From assembly GCF_039555335.1 (NCBI RefSeq), contig NC_092635.1, positions 67,988,058 to 68,052,057 on the forward strand: a stretch of 64,000 bases of DNA, written 5' to 3'. The stretch comes from Amphiura filiformis. Taxonomy: Eukaryota; Echinodermata; Ophiuroidea; Amphilepidida; Amphiuridae. This document shows, piece after piece, positions 11,513-22,500 of the stretch (positions are counted from its first letter, which is position 1; every line of letters starts with the position of its first letter). The notes under the pieces are model-generated. The model saw only the letters and a list, made by a program, of their open reading frames with translations, made no database searches and had not been told where the DNA came from. A program made the position numbers and the translations under genes.

Positions 11513-11624
11513 AGTCGGTTAATGGCCGCGGATTAGAACGTGAGTGGGTAAGAATGGCTTCGCCGCTCCGCGGCTCAGCCATTCTTACCCACTCACGTTC
11601 TAATCCTTGGCCATTATCCTATAC
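11513..11624. mobile_element. Small hairpin MITE with TTA target duplication
   Basis: Arms GGATTAGAACGTGAGTGGGT and its complement around a GC-rich loop (GCTTCGCCGCTCCGCGGC). TTA flanks both sides (11510-11512 and 11625-11627). The copy B empty site CCTATTATTG contains one TTA. A 3-bp TTA or TWA target is typical of PIF/Harbinger; the assignment is inference. The 3.1-kb TTAA element abuts it. Confidence 0.75.
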
Positions 11625-12006
11625 TTATTGAATCCCCTTGTCGAGTAGCGTAGCCATTTTAGTGTGAGGAGCCAAAGCAAAATGTCCGTCACCATTTGTT
11701 AATGTTTAGTCCCAGCAGTTCAATTTTATGGATAATTTACCCTTTGCCATGCCCATTTTATTCCAGAAAATGTTATGTGGGGGAGGGGGGCGGTTTTCCC
11801 CCGGTTCTCGGGCTACCCCAGACCCCCCCCCCCATATTTTTGTGACTCGCCCTGTCGCCCACCTTAGCCTACTCCACTGAAGTTTCATGAATCATGATTG
11901 TAAGTAAAACAGAAACGAAATTAATGAAATAGGGATGAGAAAAGAAATTAATTATATTCCTGAAGTTTTCTGATTAGAATAAAAAAAATATTTAAAAAAA
12001 CTTTGG

Positions 12007-12078
12007 TGCCCGTGTGAGGCTCGAACTCACGACCTTCAGATTATGAGACTGACGCGCTGCCGACTGCGCCAACGAGGC
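12007..12078 (-). pseudogene. tRNA-Met (CAU) copy with a one-base deletion
   Basis: Same sequence as the tRNA-Met at 4038-4110 but 72 nt. The 3' acceptor strand has three G residues where the others have four, so the 7-bp acceptor stem cannot form fully. The D, anticodon and T arms are unchanged. It lies at the inner edge of the right arm, facing the left-arm gene. It is probably impaired, although the internal A and B boxes could still be transcribed. Confidence 0.8.
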
Positions 12079-12169
12079 CCATGAGTTTCGGTAGAGAAAA
12101 TGTGTTATTAATACAATATACTTTTTGTCTATTTCAAATTTCATTTGAAATCGAATGCGGATTTGAGTG

Positions 12170-12435
12170 AATCTACAGCTGATATTGGTACTGCTGAAGA
12201 AGCTACAAGGCTCAGCTGATATTGATATTGAAGAAGAAGATATCTACTGCTGATGCTACTACTGTCGTTGCTACTACTGATAGTTGTATCTACTTCTGAT
12301 ATTGGTATTGATGAAATAGTTATCGACTGCTGATATTGGTATTGATGAAGTAGCTATTTACTGCTGATGTTGGCATTGATGAAGTAGTTGTCTGCTGCTG
12401 TCATTGGTATTGATGAAGTAGCTATCTACTGGTAC
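12170..12435 (-). repeat. Inverted 34-bp satellite, right arm of copy A, inner part
   Basis: Diverged module then monomers reading CTGATATTGGTATTGATGAA, the complement of the left-arm satellite. The part nearest the tRNA (CAGCTGATATTGGTACTGCT) matches the complement of the left-arm flank 3880-3935. Confidence 0.8.
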
Positions 12436-14055
12436 ATAGTGCAGTTACGTCCACGGCAAATTCACCGTGACCTTTCCAGCCATAAACCCGCTTATTGAAG
12501 ATTAAACCGATATATGCAGTACTAAACCATTATAGTAATCTATTGTCCATTGCAAGTTTATTACCACATGATAGTATTAATCCAATGAGCGACCGAATTG
12601 TCCGCTACGGACGACTAATCCAATCGATAAAGACGCTATTGACATGTACGAGCGGTATTTTTTACTGGTTTGCTGTCATGTACTCATCAAGGCGGACCAC
12701 CGTTATTATAAGGACTATGCTAATTATTTAAAGATTGACATGTAGAGAATAAGCCATACTTGATTGATAGAAAGTACTAAGTTTGTATTTACTAGCGGGA
12801 TACCGCGCTTCGCGCGGGTCCCCGCTAGATGAGTAAATGGGAGCGTTCACTATAACAGGAAAAATTACTGAACAGGTAGAATCATTGAAAACGTACATTT
12901 TTATTTATCTAAATCTGTCTCTTCTAACATTTTCTTTTTTAGCTTCCTCTGCTTAGCTTGTGATTTTCCGTGTCCATGTTATTTATTTATTTAACCCAGT
13001 TCCCATTATTTTCTAAATCTGTTCTTTCTTATATTTCCCTTTTAGCATCTTTTTTTTATTTGCTGCTTGTGATTTCCCGTTTCCATGTTTTTTTATTAAA
13101 TTCTGTTCTCATTATTTTAGCTTCTTTTTTCTTACATTTCCTGAATAGTTTCTTTCCTTCTTTGTTTCGTTCCGTTTCATTTAGTTACTTTAACCCGTTG
13201 GTCTAATTACTCGTACCTTTTTGTCCTCATTTTAATTTAATTTTTCTTTATAGTACCGCTTCATCCCGTGACCCGTCCATGTACCTTTTTGTCCTTTATT
13301 ATTTTTCCTTCTTCCCTATTATCATGTCCACTGGTCTCTGGCTCGCAAATCGTGTGGCTCTGCGCCGTTTACGCGCGCATTGGCGTAATGCGCATTAGGC
13401 ACGCGACGCCGACGCGCTGCCGGCCAGCTGCAGTGACGCGTAGGCTGGTGACCGATTTTCATAACAAAAACCCCGTTTTTACCCATATTTTCACTGTTTT
13501 TGCAGCCAATTCTTGACCGTTTTCAACCAAATAAAGTTTAAACACGTCCCCGTATATTCCTCGATCTCCCGTATGAATTTGGCGACATTTGGATCGAAAC
13601 TGACGGAGCCTTTATAGGCATACATAGATAGATACATAGATACATAGATACATACAACATTCCCCTATTTATAGTAAGATTACGGTTTTATGACACCAAT
13701 CTTCCAAATACGACCAAACCAGGGCTACCCGGTGAAGCAAAATGTGCATTGGAATAACACGGCGAGTTTGGATAGATGGTAGGATTTCTTTTTCATAAAA
13801 ATGTATGTTCTCCCGTTATTAAAGCTTGTACCGGGTTGAAAATTCAGATATTTGGTAAAGAATAAGTAATTGAAACATAGAGCAAGTACTAAAATCATAA
13901 CATTTATACTTTTTGATATATGACGCTAACTAATTCATCCCCTATAGCTACAACACAGCGCTACCAGTAGGGTTCAATTGCCTATTGTGAGTGCCCCTGT
14001 GTTGTGTGCATACATGTAGTTAACAATAACTGCATGATGATTGATGAAGTAGCTA
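12436..14055. mobile_element. 1.6-kb insertion in the satellite, probably composite TE
   Basis: Non-satellite DNA splits the right arm here. It contains a strong hairpin (CTAGCGGGATACCGCGCTTC with its complement, 12793-12828), a T-rich stretch, a GC-rich block near 13360-13450, and a terminal-looking run of CATAGATACATAGATACATA followed by CCCTATTTATAGTAAG (13620-13680). The latter resembles the 3' end of a retroposon. No reverse transcriptase frame was found. Exact ends and family are uncertain. Confidence 0.45.
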
Positions 14056-14748
14056 CCCAGCAAACACAAAAACGTTTTAAAAACGTTTTAAACAAGTTAT
14101 ATTTTGGCTTTTGGTTTAGGTAAAAACGTTTTAATAACATTAAAATGTCGGGTTACATAAAGGTCATGATAACGTTGTAAAACGTTTTGTATGAAAACAC
14201 ACTACAACAATATTTTTTAAATGTTTTCAAAAAATGTTATTTTAAACTATTATTGCAAACATTTTTGCCAAATATTTTGTCAATACTTAAATAACATTAT
14301 GCTAAAATATTTGAACCCAGCAAACACAGAAATGTTCTTAAAATGTATTTTTCAAAACCGTTTAATAACATTTAAATGTCGGGTTATATAAAGGTCATGA
14401 AAACGTTTTTAAAACGTTATTGCAAATATTTTGGGCAAACATTTTTTGCAAAATATTTTTTCAACCCCAAAATAACATTCTGTTTAGAATATTTTGTATC
14501 AAGTTTTCAAGAATGTTTTTGTAATGTTATTAAAACGTTTTTATACCCTTTATATAACCCGACATTTAAACGTTTTCTGTAAAACATTTTTGTTTGCTGA
14601 GCAGTAGATTATCAAAAATGTTTTTAAGGTTATGAAAACGTTTTATACTCTTAATATACCCTTTATATAACCCGACATTTAAACGTTTTCTGACAACCTT
14701 TTATAACCTTTTGCGAATGATGTCGAAAACGTTTTGTGTTTGCTGGGT
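14056..14748. mobile_element. AACGTTTT-rich foldback element, inverted twin of 2268-2958
   Basis: Begins CCCAGCAAACACAAAAACG and ends TTTGCTGGGT. Read on the minus strand it follows 2268-2958 closely, including internal ATGTCGGGTTATATAAAGG blocks and the nested GCTGAGCAGTAGATTATC junction. It sits in the corresponding satellite monomer of the inverted arm. Confidence 0.75.
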
Positions 14749-15700
14749 ATATACTGCTGATATTGGCATTGATGAAGTAGTTGTCTGCTGCTGACATTTG
14801 TATTGATAAAGTAGCTATCTACTGATGATATTGGTATTGACGAAGTAGCTATCTACTGCTGATATTGGTACTGATGAAGTAGTTGTCTGCTGCGGACATT
14901 GGTATGAGCTATCTACTGCTGATATTGATATTGATGAAGTAGCTATCTACTGCTGATATTGGTATTGATGAAGTAGCTATCTACTGCTGATACTGGTATT
15001 AATGAAGCAGTTGTCTGCTGCTGACATTGGTATTGATGAAGTAGCCATCTACTGTTGATATTGGTACTGATGAAGTAGTTGTCTGCTGCGGACATTGGTA
15101 TTATGAGCTATCTACTGCTGATATTGATATTGATGAAGTAGCTATCTACTGCTGATATTGGTATTGATGAAGTAGCTATCTACTGCTGATACTGGTATTA
15201 ATGAAGCAGTTGTCTGCTGCTGACATTGGTATTGATGAAGTAGCTATCTACTGTTGATATTGGTATTGATGAAGTAGCTATCTACTGCTGATATTGGTAT
15301 TGATAAAGTAGTTGTCTGCTGCGGACATTGGTATTGATAAAGTAGCTATCTACTGTTTATATTGGTATTGATGAAGTAGCTATCTACTGCTGATATTGGT
15401 ATTGATGAAGTAACTATCTACTGCTGATATTGGTATTGATAAAGTAGCTATATACTGCTGATATTGGTATTGATAAAGTAGTTGTCTGCTGCGGACATTG
15501 GTATTGATAGCTGTCTACTTTTGATATTGGTATTGATGAAGTAACTATCTACTGCTGATATTGGTATTGATAAAGTAACTATCTACTGCTGATATTGGTA
15601 TTGATGATGAAGTAGCTATCTACTGCTGATACTGGTATTGATGAAGTAACTATCTACTGCTGATATTGGTATTGATGAAGTAACTATCTACTACTGATAT
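14749..15700 (-). repeat. Inverted 34-bp satellite, right arm of copy A, outer part
   Basis: Tandem TACTGCTGATATTGGTATTG monomers of about 34 bp, complement of the left-arm array. A higher-order block repeats roughly between 14880-15010 and 15060-15190, with the same GTTGTCTGCTGCGGACATTG variant. No coding potential. Confidence 0.9.
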
Positions 15701-16151
15701 TCTTATTAACGTAGCATCATAATAGCTATCTGCTGTCGATGTTGGTATGTTTTGAAAAAGTAACTGTCTAACGATGATGTTGTTTTTCTGCAGTGATCCA
15801 TATAGAGACATCAGTAAATATCGTCGTCTGCATCATATACTGCCCTACCTCAAAAGGCTGCCTTGTGTGATTTTTATTATCATTGTTGTATTTCATATTG
15901 TTATGTTGTATTTCAGTATGCTTCTCTCTTTCATGAATGGATACGAGATTGTAATATTGTGATAATACCTCAAACTTAAAATATTAGATTCTCCTCACAA
16001 TTAGATAAAAATTATTCAAAAATCACAAAAAGCAGCCTTTAAAGATACGACAGTATGTGAAGCAGACGACGATATATCATGATTTTGTTCTCTAACAATA
16101 TTACATTCATGTTTTGTTTGAGTACTCTCCAGCGAGTCTTCAAAATTCGTA
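15701..16151. other. Outer flank of duplicated segment A
   Basis: 15700-15790 and 16075-16150 match 45255-45470. The middle (about 15796-16070) is missing from copy B. The last shared block is TACTCTCCAGCGAGTCTTCA, which marks the right edge of the segmental duplication at about 16150 and 45469. No gene is recognised. Confidence 0.65.
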
Positions 16152-16950
16152 CGAAAAATTAAAAAAATAGTGACGGATCCATCGGATAAGGAAGAGGAGG
16201 TATTAGGCCTATCGCACATTAAGTCAGCGCTCCGTAGTTGCGGATACAGAGATTGGACCTTCTTACGTGCTCGTGAAAAGAAGGATAAATCAAACCTGCG
16301 TCTGCGCAGAGCGTTTAACGCAGCAGGTGTGCCTACCGTATTTAAACCCCATCAAACATTACGTCAGCTTGGTCTCCCCGAAAGACAAGGTAGACAAGTT
16401 GAAACAGTCGGGAACAGTCTACAAAATTGCATATGCTGATTGTCACGCCACATACATCGGAGAGTCGGGCAGGAAGCTAGAAAAGCGACTTGCAGAACAT
16501 AAGTCGAAAGCGGCTGGCTCCCGGGGGCTGGCTTTAAATAGGCTGTACAAGAACATGTAAAAGCGAGCAAGAACACGCACCAAATAGACTGGGACAACGT
16601 AAAAGTACTGGAGAAAGAAACAAAAGAAATTCCCAGGAGGGTCCTGGAAGCTATACAGATCAAGCAGCAGGGATCTTCATTGAACCGAGACACAGGATTG
16701 GAACTAGATCCTGTGTGGGACAACCTGATCAAACCCAGCGGCACCAGGGGCAGGAAACTCCGACTTCGGTGATGTCACCTGATCAGGTTGGTCCTTAGCC
16801 GTTTCCAAGAAAAACATCAGAGCTAAGAAATCACCATGGTAGGTTGAATCCACGGCCACGCATGGCCATTTTGTTCCGACCTTTGAGACGCATAATGAGC
16901 CGAGGGACATGACTAAGGCTACTGACAATAGCCTGGTGTCTGACCTCTCT
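16152..16950 (+). mobile_element. Penelope-like element, 3' fragment with GIY-YIG domain
   Basis: Translated fragments show NAAGVPTVFKPH, VYKIAYADCHATYIGESGRK and LEKRLAEHKSKA. These match the C-terminal linker and GIY-YIG endonuclease of Penelope-like retroelements (tyrosine of YIGE, then R and EH downstream). The copy is 5'-truncated, lacks the reverse transcriptase, and its reading frame is not continuous. A non-coding 3' tail with GATGTCACCTGATCAGG runs to about 16950. It starts right at the edge of duplicated segment A. Confidence 0.75.
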
Positions 16951-16954
16951 GTGT

Positions 16955-18410
16955 GTGAGTAAGCTTCAACATGCCCTTGATAAATTGCACAATTATTGCA
17001 GAAAGTGGAAACTGTTAGTTAACATTGACAAATCAAATGTCATGATATTCAATAAAGGTGGTCATGTTTTGAAAGGTTGTAAATTTAATTATGGTAATTG
17101 TAACATCAACATAACTAATGAATATTGCTATTTGGGTATCATTTTTGTACCATCTGGTTCATTTACAAAAGCAATGATTAGACTTAAAGACAAAGCAATG
17201 AAAGCATATTATAAAATTAGGGATAATTTTATAAGTGACTCCTACAAATGTAGCATGAAATTATTTCAGACCCTCATCCAACCAATCCTTAGCTATGGAT
17301 GTGAGGTTTGGGCACCATATTTGTTAAACAAACTGAACGACTCAAACTTTCTTACAACATGTGATAAACTTCCAAGTGAATCTATTCACATTAAGGTTTG
17401 CAAAATTATACTCGGAGTTCATAAAAATCCACTAACAATGCAGTAAGAGGCGAATTAGGTAGTTTTCCACTGCTCACAACTATGCTTTCTTTATCTGTAA
17501 AATACTGGTGGAAGCTTAACAAAAAATGTATGAATGGTAATGATTCTCTTGTAATTCAAGCACTTGTAGATAACAGAAAGTTAGTGTGTACTAATAATTT
17601 CACATGGTCGACAGGTATAAAAAATATATTTAGCCTTATCAATAGGATTGATATTTGGGATAAACCAAATACGATCACCGCTTCCAATTTTAATGAAATT
17701 ATTGTATCTAAACTTCAAATCGTCTATAACAATCTTTGGGTTAATCATATTAATAATTTTAGTCCTAAACTCAGAACATATTGTACATTCAAAAATTCTT
17801 TCAGCACAGAAAATTATGTTATTATCGCTAAAAGATCTTCCAGGGCTGCATTCTGTAAATTAAGAATAAGCGCTCATAATCTCATGATCGAAAAGGGCGT
17901 CACTTCTCTCCAAAAATTAATCCAGAGAATAGAATGTGTACACTTTGTAATTTAAATAAGGTGGAGGATGAATTTCATTTTGTAATGATATGTCCTTTCT
18001 ATACCATCCCTCGCCAAGATTTATTATATACAATTCATGAAATGTATGATATAGATGGTATGGTAGACACTGACATTTTCAAACTTATAATGAGTGCAAG
18101 TGATTTTGACAGTATTACTCAATAACCAAATTCGTCAAATCAGCTTTTGATTTACGAACGAACATGGACTTATAGATAATTATAGATAATAACAAAGTCC
18201 CCATAAGTTGGGCTTAATGCAACGTGGACTTGAGCGCCACTATTAATATTGTCTATTATTATTAAGACTAATTTATATTTCTTTTATAATTGTAAATATT
18301 TGTACTTGTAACTTTAATATTACAATTTCAATTGTAAATATTTGTATTTGTAAATATTAACTATACCAGTTTGTTTGGTGAATGTTAATAAAATATTGAT
18401 TATACGTCAT
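16955..18410 (+). mobile_element. 5'-truncated LINE with reverse transcriptase C-terminal region
   Basis: Three consecutive frames (16955-17446, 17482-17955, 17934-18125) carry a degraded ORF2 end. The motifs CRKWKLLVNIDKSNVMIFNK, YLGIIF and LIQPILSYGCEVWAPYL are typical of the thumb region of non-LTR reverse transcriptases. A C-terminal CTLCN...DEFHFVMICPFY zinc-like segment follows. The catalytic FADD box and endonuclease are absent, so it is a 5' truncation. The frame changes between the three blocks show decay. The 3' UTR ends near an AATAAAATATT signal at about 18387. Clade not determined. Confidence 0.8.
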
Positions 18411-19550
18411 TGAGGTCAATGGTCATCGACTTTTATACTGCCGCGTACTGTAGTGAGTGCAGCTAGCCTACGCGCTGTAGTCCATACAGGACCAACGCAA
18501 TATAAAATCAGAATTTTGGTCAGTTTTTGAGTTCAAGACGCACGCTTCTTTCTCAATACTTAAGCTAATGACTATCATATCCTTTCAACACATATGTTCA
18601 AGTGCAAGGATCTAAATATGGCTTCTTTAGAACAAACAAATTACGGGAGATATTCATCATTTTCTACCCCTGTATCCACAGATTTATCGTCTGAATATCA
18701 AATCGTGCATAGCACATTCACGTGTATCGATCCCGGGTATTTATTTTAGTATCTCTGCTGTACCAAGTAATTATTAGCCAGGCGATGTCGGTGTGCAACA
18801 TCGGCTGATGATGAGGAAGTTCCTCGAAAGCGCTCCCGGTAGGCGAAATAAACAAGTAGTGTTGAAGTCTAAATTAATCATTTTCATGTAGGGCAAACAA
18901 TAGATAAATATGAATACAACCTTTATGCACATTTTGCACTGTAACTCGAAATACAATTTGCCGAATTTACGAGCGGTTTGAGATGGGTGGTCACAGTGTA
19001 TTTCTTGCATATTTACTTCTTATGCAACAGTCAAAGGAAGACGAGATATACAGGTCATGTTTTGCGTGGTATAGACGAATCCAACGAGCCAAGTCATGGT
19101 CAGGATTTAGTCGGACATCTTTGGGTAGCCGCTAGCACCAACCTGGTGTTTTGAGCGTCCAATTGTGCAAATAAAAGCCGCCTAACACCTAGAGAAGATG
19201 CAAGGACGAGGAGGGTTAATAGAATAATATTTATAATAGAGATAATTCCGCAGGTAATCCCATCGCAAGTATATCAATGCATAGATACCGCGTGTAGTTA
19301 ATCCGATTATTATGTATTAAGGTGTAAAACGGGTGATGGAATGCAATTTAAAATTTCCGCCAAGGCCGAATCATTTCACATTTTGAGTGCATTGTAGCCG
19401 ACGGCTACCCAACTAAAGGCTGCTAGTCAGGTGTAGGAATGCGTGATTTAGATTCGTCTATAGTGAGAACTCCGAAAGAGTGCAGCAACATCTCGCAGAA
19501 CTGATATGAAGAGAGTAGCAGAACAGCCTAATGAGAGATATAATTGGTCA
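18411..19550. other. Unique spacer before the 79-bp satellite, no gene seen
   Basis: No supported coding frame, RNA gene or clear repeat. A minus-strand frame of 78 codons (18774-19010) has no recognisable features. The stretch CTGATGATGAGGAAGTTCCTCGAAAGCG resembles the tail of a retroelement, but the evidence is weak. The region is single-copy within this window. Confidence 0.4.
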
Positions 19551-22500
19551 GGTCTGAGATCGTAACTATCCCATCTCAAAGTAATTACACAACATGCAAC
19601 CCTGATGTGGTAAGTCTACGTTAGTATCAGGTCTGAGATCGTGACTATCCCATCTCAAAGTAATTACACAACATACAACCCTGATGTGGTAAGTCTACGT
19701 TAGTATCAGGTCTGAGATCGTGACTATCCCATCTCAAAGTAATTACACAACAGACAACCCTGATGTGGTAAGTCTACGTTAGTATCAGGCCTGAGATCGT
19801 GAGTCCGATCTCAAAGTAATAACACAACAGACAACCCTGATGTGGTAAGTCTACGTTAGTATCAGGGCAGAAATCGTGACTATCCCATCTCAAAGTAATT
19901 ACACAACAGACAACCTTGATGTGGTAAGTCTACGTTAGTATCAGGTCTGAGATCGTGACTATCCCATCTCAAAGTAATAACACTACAGACAACCCTGATG
20001 TGGTAAGTCTACGTTAGTATCAGGTCTGAGATCGTGACTATCCCATCTCAAAGTAATAACACAACAGACAACCTTGATGTGGTAAGTCTACGTTAGTATC
20101 AGGTCTGAGATCGTGACTATCCCATCTCAAAGTAATTACACAACAGAAAACCCTGATGTGGTAAGTCTACGTTAGTATCAGGGCAGAAATCGTGACTATC
20201 CCATCTGAAAGTAATTACACAAAAGACAACCTTGATGTGGTAAGTCTACGTTAGTATCAGGTCAGAGATCGTGACTAACCCATCTCAAAGTAATAACACA
20301 ACAGACAACCCTGATGTGGTAAGTCTACGTTAGTATCAGGTCTGAGATCGTGACTATCCCATCTGAAAGTAATAACACAACAGACAACCCTGATGTGGTA
20401 AGTCTACGTTAGTATCAGGTCTGAGATCGTGACTATCCCATCTCAAAGTAATAACACAACAGACAACCCTGATGTGGTAAGTCTACGTTAGTATCAGGTC
20501 TGAGATCGTGACTATCCCATCTCAAAGTAATTACACAACAGAAAACCCTGATGTGGTAAGTCTACGTTAGTATCAGGGCAGAAATCGTGACTATCCCATC
20601 TGAAAGTAATTACACAAAAGACAACCTTGATGTGGTAAGTCTACGTTAGTATCAGGTCAGAGATCGTGACTAACCCATCTCAAAGTAATAACACAACAGA
20701 CAACCCTGATGTGGTAAGTCTACGTTAGTATCAGGTCTGAGATCGTGACTATCCCATCTGAAAGTAATAACACAACAGACAACCCTGATGTGGTAAGTCT
20801 ACGTTAGTATCAGGTCTGAGATCGTGACTATCCCATCTCAAAGTAATAACACAACAGACAACCCTGATGTGGTAAGTCTACGTTAGTATCAGGTCTGAGA
20901 TCGTGACTATCCCATCTCAAAGTAATTACACAACAGACAACCTTGATGTGGTAAGTCTACGTTAGTATCAGGTCTGAGATCGTGACTATCCCATCTCAAA
21001 GTAATTACACAACAGACAACCTTGATGTGGTAAGTCTACGTTAGTATCAGGTCTGAGATCGTGACTATCCCATCTCAAAGTAATAACACAACAGACAACC
21101 CTGATGTGGTAAGTCTACGTTAGTATCAGGTCTGAGATCGTGACTATCCCATCTCAAAGTAATAACACAACAGACAACCCTGATGTGGTAAGTCTACGTT
21201 AGTATCAGGTCAGAGATCGTGACTATCCCATCTGAAAGTAATTACACAACATACAACCCTGATGTGGTAAGTCTACGTTAGTATCAGGCCTGAGATCGTG
21301 AGTCCGATCTCAAAGTAATAACACAACAGACAACCCTGATGTGGTAAGTCTACGTTAGTATCAGGGCAGAAATCGTGACTATCCCATCTCAAAGTAATTA
21401 CACAACATACAACCCTGATGTGGTAAGTCTACGTTAGTATCAGGTCAGAGATCGTGATTATCCCATCTGAAAGTAATTACACAACAGACAACCCTGATGT
21501 GGTAAGTCTACGTTAGTATCAGGTCTGAAATCGTGACTATCCCATCTCAAAGTAATTACACAACAGACAACCTTGATGTGGTAAGTCTACGTTAGTATCA
21601 GGTCAGAGATCGTGACTATCCCATCTCAAAGTAATTACACAAAAGACAACCCTGATGTGGTAAGTCTACGTTAGTATCAGGTCTGAGATCGTGACTATCC
21701 CATCTGAAAGTAATTACACAAAAGACAACCCTGATGTGGTAAGTCTACGTTAGTATCAGGTCTGAGATCGTGACTATCCCATCTCAAAGTAATTACACAA
21801 CAGACAACCCTGATGTGGTAAGTCTACGTTAGTATCAGGTCTGAGATCGTGACTATCCCATCTGAAAGTAATAACACAACAGACAACCCTGATGTGGTAA
21901 GTCTACGTTAGTATCAGGTCTGAGATCGTGACTATCCCATCTCAAAGTAATAACACAACAGACAACCCTGATGTGGTAAGTCTACGTTAGTATCAGGTCT
22001 GAGATCGTGACTATCCCATCTCAAAGTAATTACACAACAGACAACCCTGATGTGGTAAGTCTACGTTAGTATCAGGCCTGAGATCGTGAGTCCGATCTCA
22101 AAGTAATAACACAACAGACAACCCTGATGTGGTAAGTCTACGTTAGTATCAGGGCAGAAATCGTGACTATCCCATCTCAAAGTAATTACACAACATACAA
22201 CCCTGATGTGGTAAGTCTACGTTAGTATCAGGTCAGAGATCGTGAGTATCCCATCTGAAAGTAATTACACAACAGACAACCCTGATGTGGTAAGTCTACG
22301 TTAGTATCAGGCCTGAGATCGTGAGTCCGATCTCAAAGTAATAACACAACAGACAACCCTGATGTGGTAAGTCTACGTTAGTATCAGGGCAGAAATCGTG
22401 ACTATCCCATCTCAAAGTAATTACACAACAGACAACCTTGATGTGGTAAGTCTACGTTAGTATCAGGTCAGAGATCGTGAGTATCCCATCTGAAAGTAAT

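Larger units (their letters stand above)
8422..11513. mobile_element. 3.1-kb non-autonomous element with TTAA ends
   Basis: Left end TTAATACACACCTATGACGT and right end in inverted form match over about 62 bp with one or two differences. The TTAA at both outer edges suggests a piggyBac-type target. Copy B lacks the whole insert; its empty site reads AATCCTATTATTGAATCC near 38817. No transposase frame is seen. The interior is a stack of older foldbacks (about 8745-9345, 9627-9889 and 10070-10657). It inserted into the edge of the small MITE at 11513-11624. Confidence 0.75.
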
